Assembly: GCA_947476145.1 (NCBI GenBank)
Contig: CANJPH010000015.1
Span: 1 to 48,504, forward strand
Source: Bacteroidota bacterium
GTDB lineage: Bacteria > Bacteroidota > Bacteroidia > Chitinophagales > Chitinophagaceae
DNA: 48,504 bases
Direction: 5' to 3'
Below the pieces are notes generated by a model. The model ran no database searches. It saw only the letters and a program-made list of their open reading frames with translations, and was not told the DNA's origin. Both the position numbers and the translations under genes were made by a program. Each line of letters opens with the position of its first letter. Within the stretch, counting starts at the first letter, position 1. Of this stretch, positions 37,152 to 48,017 are shown piece after piece.

Positions 37152-39314
37152 ATGGAACATGTACAATTAAAAGTAGACGGAATGAGTTGCACTAACTGTG
37201 CACTTTCTATTCATAAATATTTGGAGCATCAAGGTGTGAGTGAACCCAAAGTAAGTTTTATGGAGGGGGAGGTTCAGTTTGACATGCCTGCTTCGTTAAA
37301 AAAAGAAACCCTAGTAAAGGGCATCGCCAGCTTAGGCTATAAAGTGCGCGGACAGGAGGAAGCTGCCCCTGCAAAAAAATGGTTGGACAATAATAGAGAT
37401 CGTGCCATTTTTTGTTTCCTATTTACCATTCCATTGGTAGCCCATATGATACCGGGCTTTCATCAGATTCCCGGAATGCATGTATTTATGAACCCCTTTG
37501 TGCAATTAGGTATGACCATTCCCGTTTTCATAGTGGGTATGGGTTATTTTGGAAAAAGCGCATGGAATAGTATGCTCAATGGCATACCAAATATGAATGT
37601 ATTAGTGAGTATTGGAGCCATCGCCTCTTTCGGATATAGTTTGTATGGAACCTTCATTGGCAAAGGCATGGAGTTTGCATATTATGAAACCACTGCCACC
37701 ATTTTAACCCTTGTGTTTTTTGGAAATTATTTAGAGGATGCTTCCATTGAATCTACACAACGAGCTTTAAAAGATTTAGTAAAAGCACAAAAGGTAATGG
37801 CCAATATGATTGTGTTTGATGAAAACCATAAAGAAATTTTATTTAATGTAGAGAGCGACACTTTGAAGGTGGGTGATTTAGTGTTAATTAATTCCGGAGA
37901 AACCATCCCCATGGATTGTAAGGTATTATGGGGCGAAGCCAATGTGAATGAATCTATTGTGACGGGGGAAAGTGTTCCGGTATTTAGAAAGATGAATGAC
38001 ATTTTATTAGGCGGTAGTACGATAGAAAATGGAACTGTGAAAGCCTATATTACTGCAGTGGGAAATGATACCGTACTTGCTAATATTTTAAAAATGGTCA
38101 AAGCTGCACAAGGTGAAAAACCACCCGTGCAAATTTTAGCGGATAAAATTTCGGCCATCTTTGTACCCTTAGTATTAAGTATTGCCTTAGTTACTTTAAT
38201 TGGAAATTATTTTTTCGCACACAATGCATTGGGCGCACCCATTGGCTTTGGCGAGAGTATGTTAAGAGCCATAGCCGTATTGGTAATTTCTTGTCCCTGT
38301 GCAATGGGTCTGGCTACCCCTGCTGCCATTGCGGTTGGATTGGGTCGTGGTGCAAGAAATGGAATTGTTTTTAAAAATGCAAAGAGCTTAGAAACTTTTA
38401 AAGATATTAAACAGGTGGTATTTGATAAAACAGGAACACTTACCACTGGACATTTTGAAATTGCAGCTTTTAAAATAGTGGAGAAGGATCATCATTTGGA
38501 TGAAGCAGCTTTTAAAGCATTGGTATATTCTTTAGAAAGATATTCCAATCATCCTATTGCAAAATGTATTAGTAGCAGCTGGAAATCCAGCAATACAATT
38601 AACTGGTCTAAGATAGAAGAGGTAAAGGGCATGGGTATACAAGCTTTAGACAAGGAAGGCAATGTGTATTGGTCAGGATCTTTTAAAACATTGAAAGACC
38701 AAAAAGCTGAAGATGGACACAATGTATATATCCAAAAGAATGGAGTGCTCATTGGATGGGTAGACGTCACCGATCAAATAAGACCAGAAGCCAAAGAAGT
38801 GATTGAAACTTTACACAAACAAGGCATTCATACCATTTTATTAAGTGGTGATAGAAAAGAAAAATGCGAATCGGTTGGTAAGGCATTGGGTATTCAAGAA
38901 ATTATGAGTGAACAAAGCCCTGCCGACAAACTTAAAAAATTAGACGAACTTACTGCTATTGCACCTACTGCCATGGTAGGTGATGGTATTAACGATGCAC
39001 CTGCCCTAGCCAAAGCAACCATTGGCATTTCCTTAAGCAATGCTTCCCATATAGCCATTCAAAGTGCACAGGTGATTCTAATGAATCAGGGATTAAAGAA
39101 TTTGCCTATGTCATTGGGATTGGGCCGTCGCACTTATGAAACCATAAAAGAAAATCTAGGATGGGCTTTTTCTTACAATATTGTAGCCATCCCAGTGGCA
39201 GCCCTCGGTTTATTGGGCACTTGGGGGCCTACCTATGGTGCCTTAATTATGGGTTTGAGTGATGTGGTTTTAGCGTTAAATTCGTTGAGATTATTTAAGA
39301 AAAAGCTAGTGTAA
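37152..39314 (+). CDS. copA: Heavy-metal (copper-type) translocating P-type ATPase
   Basis: 720 residues. One N-terminal HMA domain carries the copper site GMSCTNC (Cys13, Cys16). Eight membrane segments are expected, and the sixth holds the CPC motif (VISCPCAMGLATPAA, about 378-392). The actuator loop has TGESVPV, the phosphorylation site is FDKTGTLTTG (about 424-433), and the hinge is MVGDGINDAPALAKA. These define a P1B ATPase, and the CPC motif with a CxxC HMA domain fits Cu(I) export. The symbol is given on motif grounds only; silver or other soft metals are possible. RecQ follows 7 bp later with a TTG start, so the two are cotranscribed. Confidence 0.92.
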   Translation: MEHVQLKVDGMSCTNCALSIHKYLEHQGVSEPKVSFMEGEVQFDMPASLKKETLVKGIASLGYKVRGQEEAAPAKKWLDNNRDRAIFCFLFTIPLVAHMIPGFHQIPGMHVFMNPFVQLGMTIPVFIVGMGYFGKSAWNSMLNGIPNMNVLVSIGAIASFGYSLYGTFIGKGMEFAYYETTATILTLVFFGNYLEDASIESTQRALKDLVKAQKVMANMIVFDENHKEILFNVESDTLKVGDLVLINSGETIPMDCKVLWGEANVNESIVTGESVPVFRKMNDILLGGSTIENGTVKAYITAVGNDTVLANILKMVKAAQGEKPPVQILADKISAIFVPLVLSIALVTLIGNYFFAHNALGAPIGFGESMLRAIAVLVISCPCAMGLATPAAIAVGLGRGARNGIVFKNAKSLETFKDIKQVVFDKTGTLTTGHFEIAAFKIVEKDHHLDEAAFKALVYSLERYSNHPIAKCISSSWKSSNTINWSKIEEVKGMGIQALDKEGNVYWSGSFKTLKDQKAEDGHNVYIQKNGVLIGWVDVTDQIRPEAKEVIETLHKQGIHTILLSGDRKEKCESVGKALGIQEIMSEQSPADKLKKLDELTAIAPTAMVGDGINDAPALAKATIGISLSNASHIAIQSAQVILMNQGLKNLPMSLGLGRRTYETIKENLGWAFSYNIVAIPVAALGLLGTWGPTYGALIMGLSDVVLALNSLRLFKKKLV

Positions 39315-39321
39315 TTATTTT

Positions 39322-41034
39322 TTGAAATCCCTGCAGTCCATATTAACAACCTATTGGGGTTATGAGCTATTCAGACCACAGCAACTTGCTGTAATAAATA
39401 GCGTGCTTGAAAAAAAAGACACCCTTACTTTATTACCTACTGGTGCAGGAAAATCTTTGTGTTTTCAAGTACCTACTATTTTTGAAAATGGAATTTGTTT
39501 GGTGATCAGTCCGCTCATTGCCCTCATGCAGGATCAGGTAAAGGACTTACAATCCAAAAATATACCTGCCATTGCTTTGGGAGGTCAATTAAGTGAGGAA
39601 GCGCAGGATGAAATTATGAAAGCGGCAATACGTGGAAAATATAAATTTATTTATTGCTCACCGGAAAAACTAGCTCAGAAAAATTTCCAAGATGCACTCA
39701 CACAAATTAAGTTCACCTTATTTGCCATTGACGAAGCGCATTGTATTTCACAATGGGGATATGACTTTAGACCCTCCTACCGCAAACTCAATATTCTTAA
39801 AGAACTATTCCCCAATATCCCCATATTGGCCATGACCGCTTCTGCGATCCCAACGGTGCAGGAAGATATTATGAAACAATTGACCTTTAAACTGGCCAAT
39901 ATCATTACCGATAGCTTCTTAAGGCCCAACCTAAAATATAGTGTACAAAAAGTTTCAGTAAAAATTCATGCTTTAAGAAATATATTAAATGCATTAACTG
40001 GTAATGCCATTATTTATTGTAATACCAGAAATAATGTTACACAACTCACGCAATTGCTGAATGCTTATGGATACAAAGCGGGGGAATACCATGCAGGTAT
40101 GACCATAGAAGCGCGCAAAATGGTACAAACAAATTGGATGCAAGACATAACGCCTATTGTAGTATGCACTAGTGCTTTTGGGATGGGGATTAACAAAGGA
40201 AATGTACGGGTAGTTATTCATTATGACATACCGGGAAGTGTTGAACAATATTATCAAGAAGCAGGGCGTGCAGGCAGAGACGGTGAATACGCAGAAGCCA
40301 CTTTATTATACCAACAAAACGACTGGGAATACTGGTTAGAATTACAAGAGAAAAAATATCCATCGATAGATATTATTAAAAAGATATTTCAGGATTTAGC
40401 CAATTTTGTGCAACTCCCAATTGGCCTAGGAGAGAAACAACAATTCCCTTTTGATTTTGAAAATTTTTGTACTATTTTCAAATGGGATAAGATCATAGCG
40501 CGTAATGCATTTAGTTGGATTCAACAGGAAGGACATATTCGATTTTCAGAATCCGCTTTTACGCCTTCTATGGTGCAAGTATTGGGTGACAGGGCAAGTA
40601 TTGAAAGTTTTCAGCTGGCACAGCCCGAGGCCGGAATCGTATTACAAACCTTATTACGCACTTATGGTGGCATTTTAGATAGCCCTCATTTTATCAATGA
40701 AATTTTATTAGCCGATTTGTTGCAAAGGGACATTCCCTTTGTGCTACAAAAACTTCAATTACTGTCACTCCATGGCATGATTAGTTTTGATCAAAAGCAA
40801 AATCAGCCAGTGGTTCAATTTTTATGGAACAGAAGTGCTGCCTCATATATGAAACTGGATTTAGACCATTACCAATTGATGAAAAAAGCATTTATCGAAA
40901 GAATTAAACAATTTATTGGCTATTTGCAGGGGCAACCCGCAATTTGCAGGAGTGTTTATTTAGCGAATTACTTTGGCGAAAAAGAGGCAAAACCCTGTGG
41001 GATATGCGACATTTGCTCAGGTACGAAGGTTTAG
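39322..41034 (+). CDS. RecQ-family ATP-dependent DNA helicase
   Basis: 570 residues. Helicase motifs: LLPTGAGKSLCFQVP (I, about 36-50), IDEAHCISQWGYDFRPSY (II, about 136-153), MTASAIP (III), CTSAFGMGINKGNVRVVIHY (V) and YYQEAGRAGRDG (VI). The C-terminus has the zinc-type CGICDICSG, but there is no HRDC domain, so it is a short RecQ. It unwinds 3'-to-5' in recombination and replication-fork repair. The start is TTG at 39322, giving MKSLQSILTTYWGYELFRPQ, which places the conserved FRPQQ at the normal distance; there is no in-frame ATG nearby. Confidence 0.94.
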   Translation: MKSLQSILTTYWGYELFRPQQLAVINSVLEKKDTLTLLPTGAGKSLCFQVPTIFENGICLVISPLIALMQDQVKDLQSKNIPAIALGGQLSEEAQDEIMKAAIRGKYKFIYCSPEKLAQKNFQDALTQIKFTLFAIDEAHCISQWGYDFRPSYRKLNILKELFPNIPILAMTASAIPTVQEDIMKQLTFKLANIITDSFLRPNLKYSVQKVSVKIHALRNILNALTGNAIIYCNTRNNVTQLTQLLNAYGYKAGEYHAGMTIEARKMVQTNWMQDITPIVVCTSAFGMGINKGNVRVVIHYDIPGSVEQYYQEAGRAGRDGEYAEATLLYQQNDWEYWLELQEKKYPSIDIIKKIFQDLANFVQLPIGLGEKQQFPFDFENFCTIFKWDKIIARNAFSWIQQEGHIRFSESAFTPSMVQVLGDRASIESFQLAQPEAGIVLQTLLRTYGGILDSPHFINEILLADLLQRDIPFVLQKLQLLSLHGMISFDQKQNQPVVQFLWNRSAASYMKLDLDHYQLMKKAFIERIKQFIGYLQGQPAICRSVYLANYFGEKEAKPCGICDICSGTKV

Positions 41035-41124
41035 GTAAATTTAACAAAACATTGGAAATGCTTTTTTTATAAAAAAAATAAAAAAACGTTTCTTTACACA
41101 AAGCAACCAACTAAAACTAAAAAT

Positions 41125-41823
41125 ATGGAAGATAAGAAAAAATACAAAGTGTTATTGTGTGAGGACGATAGCAATTTAGGATTGGTCTTAAAAAATTATT
41201 TAGAGCTAGACGAGTACGATGTCACTTTAGAACGTGATGGACGCTTAGGACTCGCCGCATTTCAAAGAGAAAAATTTGATTTATGCTTATTAGATGTGAT
41301 GATGCCGCATGTAGATGGCTTCACATTAGCTGAAGAAATTAGAGATATAGACCCAGACGTTCCTTTATTTTTCTTAAGTGCAAAAACACTTAAAGAAGAC
41401 ATTATTCATGGCTACAAGTTGGGTGCAGATGATTATATCACAAAGCCATTTGATAGTGAAGTATTAATGCTTAAAATCAAAGCCATTATTAAGCGCAACG
41501 AAGAGGATCATAAAATCAGCGATAACCAAGAATATGATTTAGGAAACTACCATTTTAATCCAAAACTACGTGAATTAAAACACGGAGAAGGTGTCCAAAT
41601 TTTATCTCCAAAGGAAAATGAGTTATTGAAAATGTTGTCTGAACATAAAAACGATGTGCTGACAAGAGAAAAGGCTTTGAAGAAAATTTGGGGTAGCGAT
41701 ACTTATTTTAACGGCCGTAGCATGGACGTATATATTGCCAAATTGAGAAAATTCTTAAGAGAAGATTCACAAATTGAAATTGTTAATATTCACGGAAACG
41801 GATTTAGACTAGTTGTACACTAG
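41125..41823 (+). CDS. OmpR/PhoB-family response regulator
   Basis: 232 residues. The receiver domain has the acidic pocket CEDD near residue 12, phospho-acceptor Asp57 (CLLDVMMP), the switch Ser in FFLSAKT and Lys in DYITKPF. The C-terminal winged-helix DNA-binding domain (about 130-232) has LSPKENELLKMLSEH, then YIAKLRKFLRED and IHGNGFRLV. It resembles RprY, a Bacteroidota regulator, but I cannot confirm orthology. No histidine kinase is encoded next to it, so it is an orphan in this window. A strong terminator follows. Confidence 0.94.
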   Translation: MEDKKKYKVLLCEDDSNLGLVLKNYLELDEYDVTLERDGRLGLAAFQREKFDLCLLDVMMPHVDGFTLAEEIRDIDPDVPLFFLSAKTLKEDIIHGYKLGADDYITKPFDSEVLMLKIKAIIKRNEEDHKISDNQEYDLGNYHFNPKLRELKHGEGVQILSPKENELLKMLSEHKNDVLTREKALKKIWGSDTYFNGRSMDVYIAKLRKFLREDSQIEIVNIHGNGFRLVVH

Positions 41824-41860
41824 GTTGCCGCCTATTCAATTAATGCAAAATAGTACTGAC

Positions 41861-41894
41861 AAAAAAAGCGCACCTAAAAAGATGCGCTTTTTTT
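41861..41894. terminator. Bidirectional terminator between the response regulator and ruvB
   Basis: A perfect 12-bp stem AAAAAAAGCGCA / TGCGCTTTTTTT around a 10-base A-rich loop, with T-runs on both strands. It suits the converging genes on each side. Confidence 0.92.
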
Positions 41895-41927
41895 ATGCGC
41901 TATAATAACTAGGTATAAGGAATGTAA

Positions 41928-42965
41928 CTACCTAAATAATTCTGGATTTTCAGCACTATCTCCTCCTCTATATTTACCTAAATGCGTATAGGCTTTATGT
42001 GTCACTTCACGGCCTCTTGGCGTTCTCTGTAAAAAGCCTTCCTGTATTAAAAAAGGTTCATACACTTCTTCAATGGTGCCCGATTCCTCACCAACGGCCG
42101 TAGCAATGGTGGAAATACCCACTGGTCCCCCTTTGAACTTTTCAATTATAGCCAATAAGATGCGATTGTCCATTTCATCCAATCCATGATCATCCACATT
42201 TAACGCTTTTAAAGCATGCTTGGTGATACCAATATCTACAATACCGTCATTGAGTACCTGTGCAAAATCACGTACCCTTCTTAATAAACCATTGGCAATA
42301 CGAGGCGTGCCTCGGCTACGTCTTGAAATTTCACCTGCTGATTCTGTATTAATATTGACATTTAAAATGCCGGCACTACGTAAAATAATTTTTTCTATGA
42401 CACTGGCAGGATAATATTCCAAACGAGACTTAATCCCAAAACGAGATAATAAAGGGGCCGTTAATAAACCACTTCTTGTTGTCGCGCCCACAAGCGTGAA
42501 AGGATTTAAATTAATTTGTATGCTTCTAGCGTTGGCACCGCTATCAATCATAATATCAATTTTATAATCCTCCATGGCCGCATATAAATACTCTTCTACA
42601 ACGGTACTCAAACGGTGTATCTCATCTATAAACAATACATCATTGGGCTCCAAGCTTGTTAATAATCCAGCCAAATCACTGGGCTTCTCAATAACTGGGC
42701 CCGAGGTTTCTTTAATTTGCACACCCATTTCATTGGCTACAATTCTACTTAGCGTGGTTTTACCCAAACCTGGAGGACCATGAAATAATATATGATCTAA
42801 AGCCTCCCCTCTTAATTTCGCTGCCTTAATAAAAATGCTAATATTCTCTATCAACTGCGGTTGACCAGCGAATGCATCCATGTCGGCGGGGCGAATACTA
42901 TTCTCAAATTCACGTTCCTGTGGATTTAAATTTTGATTCGTAGTATCTAAAATTGAGTTGGACAT
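41928..42965 (-). CDS. ruvB: Holliday junction branch migration helicase RuvB
   Basis: 345 residues. The AAA+ domain has [20 protein letters not shown] (Walker A), [18 protein letters not shown] (Walker B), the presensor beta-hairpin region ([20 protein letters not shown]) and the arginine finger region. The C-terminal winged helix carries [20 protein letters not shown] and RTPRGREVT. RuvB hexamers drive branch migration with RuvA; ruvA and ruvC are not in this window. It is downstream of the DPP-IV-like gene on the same strand (33-bp gap). Confidence 0.97.
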   Translation of the reverse strand: MSNSILDTTNQNLNPQEREFENSIRPADMDAFAGQPQLIENISIFIKAAKLRGEALDHILFHGPPGLGKTTLSRIVANEMGVQIKETSGPVIEKPSDLAGLLTSLEPNDVLFIDEIHRLSTVVEEYLYAAMEDYKIDIMIDSGANARSIQINLNPFTLVGATTRSGLLTAPLLSRFGIKSRLEYYPASVIEKIILRSAGILNVNINTESAGEISRRSRGTPRIANGLLRRVRDFAQVLNDGIVDIGITKHALKALNVDDHGLDEMDNRILLAIIEKFKGGPVGISTIATAVGEESGTIEEVYEPFLIQEGFLQRTPRGREVTHKAYTHLGKYRGGDSAENPELFR

Positions 42966-42998
42966 TTATGAATTTGTACTAATTAAATAAAAGTATGA

Positions 42999-45107
42999 TT
43001 ATTTAGCGGGTGTATAAGGTTTATCTAATAAATGATTAAAAATAAATTTATTCTTTAAGTCCGCGAAATGTTTTCCTTTTGCACCACCCCATCCATGTCT
43101 TCCACCAGGATACAGCATGAATTCAACTTCCTTGCCATTGTCCTGTAATGAACTTAGCAATTGAATTGAATTTTGCATATGCACATTGTCATCCATCGTT
43201 CCATGCACTAATTGTAATACTCCTTTAAAGTTTTTTACATGGGTCATTACGTTACTAGATTTATAACCATCCGGATTTTCTTTTTGAGTATCCATAAATC
43301 TTTCAGTATAATGAGAGTCATATAATTCCCATGCAGTTACACTTCCTCCTGCTAACGCATGTGTAAATACATCTGCACCATAGGTTAATGCATAACAGCT
43401 CATATAACCGCCATAACTAAATCCTGTAATGGCAATTTTTTTAGGATCTGCATTTCCGTTGGCAATAAACCATTTTGCCATAGTCATATAATCCTGCATT
43501 TCCCAGTAACCTAAATTACGATACATGTAATTCACGCCTTCTTTTCCAAAATGACCACTCGCTCTATGATCAAAGGCCACTTGGATTAACCCTTCTTTAG
43601 CCCAGTTTTCTTTAGCAGCTGGATTACTCCATGAATCCATCACAGTGCCTGCATTAGGGCCACCATAAATACTAACTAATAAAGGATACTTTTTATTCGG
43701 ATCCATATTCTTAGGCCAGGTTACCAAAGCAGGTAATTCATACAAACCATCGGCACTTTTAATACGAATGAGTTCAGTTTTTGCATAAGAAGCAGCATTA
43801 AAACTACTGTCAACTGCAGTCGCCAAAGTTTCTACTTTTGGCGCTCCTTTTTTAGCAATCTCAATTAAAGAAAATGCAGTGGGAGTTGTCACATTGCTAT
43901 ATATACCCACAAAGTTTTTTGCATCTGGCGCTAAATAAACCTGACTATAGTTAAAATTGCCCGTTGACAACCTTTTTAAATTATTACCATCAAATCCTAT
44001 AGCGTAAAAATCAATTCTAGCCGTATTCTCTATGCCACGCGCGGTAAAATAAATAGTCTTTGTCTTTTCATCAATTAATTTAATACCCGTAACTGTATAT
44101 TTTCCATTAGTGATTGGGTTTATTAATTGACCATTCATGTCATACAAATACAACTGATTCCATCCTGTTGCATCGGACTGCGCAATGTAGCCTTTGTTAT
44201 TTGCCAAAAAGTTAATTCTTCCACTTACACGATCTTCTAAATCAATCCAAGTTTTTTGATATTCTTTGTACACTTCTTTCTTAGTACCACTCGACATATC
44301 CAACGCGTAAATTTTTAAATTATTTTGACCACGGTCCATCCAAGACAACCACATACTATTGTTGTTTGGATTCCAAATAGGCCATCCAAAATATTGATCG
44401 TCTTGGTCATTGAAGTCAGCCCAGGTAATTTGTCCACCCGTTGGTGCTGCCCAACCAATTTTTACGGTTGGATTCTCGTCACCTACTTTAGGATATCTTG
44501 TCTCTTCAACAAAACCATGTAGACCTTCACTGTTGTAAATTGGGAACATAGGCACTTTGCGTTCATCAAAACGCATAAAAGAAATATACTTACTATCTGG
44601 ACTCCACCAAAATGCACGATACTGTGTTGGACGACCAAAAATTTCTTCAAAATATACCCAACTCGCAAAACCATTCAATATTCCTTTGGTATTCTCATTG
44701 GTGATAGCAGTTTCTTTTTTATCGGCAATGCTTACCGTATATAAATTATTATTCTTTGTATAGCCTACAAAATTTCCATCAGGAGAAAGGGTAGGATTTT
44801 TTTCCTCTACTGCATCAAAAGTCAATTGTGTTTCAACGCCATTTTCTTTAACATAAACATTGGCATTTTTAACCAACACGGACTTCACTATACTAGCGAC
44901 TACTGAAGGTGCAGTGGTATATTGTTTGGTTGTTATATTATACAAATAATCTTTTGCTGTCTTTTCACCGTTTAGTTTTGTATTTACTACCATTTGGTTA
45001 TTGTCTACCCAACGTACAAAACGAGGTAAATTGGAACCCTGCATTTGAGCCATAGCGGTAAATGCGATAACACTAAGACTTACAAATAAAACAATTGATT
45101 TTTTCAT
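42999..45107 (-). CDS. Dipeptidyl peptidase IV-like S9 serine peptidase, secreted
   Basis: 702 residues. A signal peptide (MKKSIVLFVSLSVIAFTAMA, cleavage near residue 20) sends it to the periplasm or surface. The N-terminal two-thirds is a beta-propeller with SWVYFEEIFGRPTQYRAFWW, where the Glu-Glu pair recognises the free N-terminus of substrates. The C-terminal hydrolase has Ser near 563 (GFSYGGYMSCYA), Asp in HGTMDDNVHMQNS and His in PGGRHGWGG. DPP-IV cuts X-Pro or X-Ala dipeptides. Together with the subtilase at 14163, it suggests use of proteins or peptides as nutrients (inference). Confidence 0.94.
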   Translation of the reverse strand: MKKSIVLFVSLSVIAFTAMAQMQGSNLPRFVRWVDNNQMVVNTKLNGEKTAKDYLYNITTKQYTTAPSVVASIVKSVLVKNANVYVKENGVETQLTFDAVEEKNPTLSPDGNFVGYTKNNNLYTVSIADKKETAITNENTKGILNGFASWVYFEEIFGRPTQYRAFWWSPDSKYISFMRFDERKVPMFPIYNSEGLHGFVEETRYPKVGDENPTVKIGWAAPTGGQITWADFNDQDDQYFGWPIWNPNNNSMWLSWMDRGQNNLKIYALDMSSGTKKEVYKEYQKTWIDLEDRVSGRINFLANNKGYIAQSDATGWNQLYLYDMNGQLINPITNGKYTVTGIKLIDEKTKTIYFTARGIENTARIDFYAIGFDGNNLKRLSTGNFNYSQVYLAPDAKNFVGIYSNVTTPTAFSLIEIAKKGAPKVETLATAVDSSFNAASYAKTELIRIKSADGLYELPALVTWPKNMDPNKKYPLLVSIYGGPNAGTVMDSWSNPAAKENWAKEGLIQVAFDHRASGHFGKEGVNYMYRNLGYWEMQDYMTMAKWFIANGNADPKKIAITGFSYGGYMSCYALTYGADVFTHALAGGSVTAWELYDSHYTERFMDTQKENPDGYKSSNVMTHVKNFKGVLQLVHGTMDDNVHMQNSIQLLSSLQDNGKEVEFMLYPGGRHGWGGAKGKHFADLKNKFIFNHLLDKPYTPAK

Positions 45108-45168
45108 ATGAGTTTTTTGATAATTAAGTTAAATGGTTAGGATCTATAAATTTTAAAACGTTTTATGT

Positions 45169-47919
45169 CTAGATAACAATGTTAATCATTCTGCCTTTTA
45201 CGAAAATTAATTTTTTCACTGGCTTGTCTTCCACCCACTTTTGAACGGCTGCATTGGCCAATACAATTGTTCGCACCTGGTCCTCAGTTGCATCCAAAGC
45301 AATAGAAATATTAGCTCTTACCTTCCCATTGATGCTCACTGGATACTCCTTAGCTGTTTCTAAAACATATTGCGCATCAAAAATGGGATAAGATGCATCC
45401 ACAATTAAGCCGCTGTTCCCCAATGTACTCCATAATTCCTCGGCAAAGTGAGGCGCATAAGGTGTAATTAAAATAAGTACCTGCTCTAATATCGCTTTTT
45501 TATGACAGCCTGCATCATACAATTCATTAATACATATCATAAAGGTACTGATGGCAGTATTAAAACTATAGCGCTCCGTATCTTCTTCAATTTTCTTAAT
45601 GGTCTTGTGTAATATTTTTAATTCTTCAGCAGTAGGCGCTTCGTCTACCCATACCTTTCCTTTCAGCTCATCAAAAAACAATCTCCAAAACTTTTTAATA
45701 AAACGATGCACCCCCTCGATTCCTTTGGTATCCCATGGTTTACTTTGCTCTACTGGACCCAAGAACATTTCATACATTCTAAAAGTATCGGCTCCATATT
45801 TTTGTACTAAGTCGTCTGGATTTACCGTATTAAATTTGGACTTAGACATTTTCTCTACCTCCACACCGCATATATATTTTCCGTCTTCTAAAATAAAGGT
45901 TGCATGGGCATAATCAGGCTTCCATTTTTTAAATGCTGCCGTGTCTAATTCTACGCCGTCTACCATGTTTACATCCACATGTAATTGATCTACTTCATGC
46001 GCACTTGATAATCCAGCTGAGACAAATATAGAGGTACCTCTTTTTCGATATACAAAACGGGAACTTCCTTGAATCATCCCCTGATTTAATAACTTTTTAA
46101 AGGGCTCGTCAAAACCAATATGGCCAAGGTCATATAATGCTTTCGTCCACATACGGCTATATAATAAATGTCCCACCGCATGTTCTGTTCCACCTATATA
46201 TAAATCTACCTGTCCCCAATAATCACTCGCTTTGCGACTGCAAAATGCTGTGGTATTCCCAGGATCCATATAACGTAAAAAATACCAACTACTTCCTGCA
46301 TAACCCGGCATGGTATTGGTCTCATAATGTTCAGCTTTCCAAGATTCAATATTGGCGAGCGGCCCTTCTCCTTCTGGACCCGGTCCATAATTATCTACAT
46401 CAGGTAACAATAAAGGCAATTCATTTTCTGACAAAGGATACGCTACCCCGTCCATCCATTTAATAGGAAAGGGTTCGCCCCAATAACGTTGTCTACTAAA
46501 TGCAGCGTCACGCATTTTGTAATTTACTTTACGCTTGCCAATACCCATTTGCTCCATCTTATCATTCACAATAGCGATGGCGTCTTTTTGTATGACTCCA
46601 TTTAAGAAATCACTATTAAAAAGCTTCGCTTCTTTGGTATTATTCGCTTCCTTACCATCAAATGCGTCCCCAATAATATTGGTAATGGGAATATTAAAAT
46701 GTTGCGCAAATTTAAAGTCACGATCATCTCCACAAGGAACCGCCATGATGGCGCCCGTTCCGTATCCTGCTAATACATATTCTGAAATCCAAATAGGAAT
46801 TAATTTTTGATTAAACGGATTCACTACATACGCCCCCGTAAAACATCCTGTAATTTTTTTCTCTGCAATACGCTCCCGCTCACTTCTACTTTTCACATAA
46901 GCAATGTATTCAGCCACGGCTCCTTGGTGTGCGGCTGGCGTAATGCTTGCAATTAAAGGATGCTCTGGCGCAACCACCATAAAATCTACGCCAAAAACCG
47001 TATCCGGACGCGTGGTATACACTTTTAAACTTGCTTCCTGTTCATTTACTTTAAAATCAATTTCTGCACCATAACTTTTACCAATCCAATTGGATTGCAT
47101 TTCCTTCATCGCATCACTAAACTGAATGGTATCCAAACCCGACAATAACCTGTCCGCATATTCAGTAATACGCAAATACCATTGTCTTAATTTTTTCTTT
47201 TCAACTGGATGACCTCCTCTTTCACTAAATCCACTAATCACTTCATCATTCGCCAATACCGTTCCCAAAGCCTCACACCAATTCACTTCCCCGTACCCAC
47301 AAAATGCCAAACGATAATGCATTAAAATGGATTGTTTCTCTTTTTCATTAAAACCTTTCCAAGCTGCAGCTGTGAATTCAATTTTTGCATCACCAGGACA
47401 AAGCAGATTTACATTTCCTTCTTTTTCAAAAACAGCAACTAATTCATGAATGGGTTTTGCTTTTTGATCATTACGATCATAGTAGCTATTAAATAATTGT
47501 AAAAAAATCCATTGGGTCCATTTATAATAACTCGCATCACAGGTTCTTACTTCTCTTTCCCAATCATAACTAAATCCAATATTATCTAATTGCTTTCTAA
47601 AATTGTCGATATTGCCATGGGTGCTTTTTGCAGGATGAACACCATGCTCAATGGCGTATTGCTCTGCAGGCAAACCAAAAGCATCATAACCCATGGGATG
47701 CAAAACATTAAAACCTTTTAATCGCTTGTATCTACTGTAAATATCAGAAGCAATATATCCCAATGGGTGACCCACATGCAAGCCCGCGCCACTTGGGTAG
47801 GGGAACATATCCAAAACATAACATTTTGGCTTAGTACTTTCATTAGGTACCTGATAGGCTTTCCTTAATTTCCAGGCATCCTGCCATTTTTTTTCGATCG
47901 TACTAAATTGATATTCCAT
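45169..47919 (-). CDS. leuS: Leucyl-tRNA synthetase
   Basis: 916 residues. The HIGH motif is PYPSGAGLHVGHPLGY (His48, His51), and the KMSKS motif is VEKMSKSKFNTVNPDD near residues 688-703. The CP1 editing domain, with TTRPDTVFGVDFMVVAPEHP, removes mischarged amino acids. An extra stretch before KMSKS (YRKRGTSIFVSAGLSSAHEV, up to about residue 685) is usual for Bacteroidota LeuS. The C-terminal domain is present. Its likely promoter mirrors the ftsX promoter at 48018-48058. Confidence 0.97.
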   Translation of the reverse strand: MEYQFSTIEKKWQDAWKLRKAYQVPNESTKPKCYVLDMFPYPSGAGLHVGHPLGYIASDIYSRYKRLKGFNVLHPMGYDAFGLPAEQYAIEHGVHPAKSTHGNIDNFRKQLDNIGFSYDWEREVRTCDASYYKWTQWIFLQLFNSYYDRNDQKAKPIHELVAVFEKEGNVNLLCPGDAKIEFTAAAWKGFNEKEKQSILMHYRLAFCGYGEVNWCEALGTVLANDEVISGFSERGGHPVEKKKLRQWYLRITEYADRLLSGLDTIQFSDAMKEMQSNWIGKSYGAEIDFKVNEQEASLKVYTTRPDTVFGVDFMVVAPEHPLIASITPAAHQGAVAEYIAYVKSRSERERIAEKKITGCFTGAYVVNPFNQKLIPIWISEYVLAGYGTGAIMAVPCGDDRDFKFAQHFNIPITNIIGDAFDGKEANNTKEAKLFNSDFLNGVIQKDAIAIVNDKMEQMGIGKRKVNYKMRDAAFSRQRYWGEPFPIKWMDGVAYPLSENELPLLLPDVDNYGPGPEGEGPLANIESWKAEHYETNTMPGYAGSSWYFLRYMDPGNTTAFCSRKASDYWGQVDLYIGGTEHAVGHLLYSRMWTKALYDLGHIGFDEPFKKLLNQGMIQGSSRFVYRKRGTSIFVSAGLSSAHEVDQLHVDVNMVDGVELDTAAFKKWKPDYAHATFILEDGKYICGVEVEKMSKSKFNTVNPDDLVQKYGADTFRMYEMFLGPVEQSKPWDTKGIEGVHRFIKKFWRLFFDELKGKVWVDEAPTAEELKILHKTIKKIEEDTERYSFNTAISTFMICINELYDAGCHKKAILEQVLILITPYAPHFAEELWSTLGNSGLIVDASYPIFDAQYVLETAKEYPVSINGKVRANISIALDATEDQVRTIVLANAAVQKWVEDKPVKKLIFVKGRMINIVI

Positions 47920-48017
47920 CTTCGATTATGCTTAAAAAATCTATAATTATTCGGTTTTCATAAATGCCTCCCCTTTTTTACCACAATTTTGGCTAAAAAT
48001 AGGCATAATTCGGCCTA

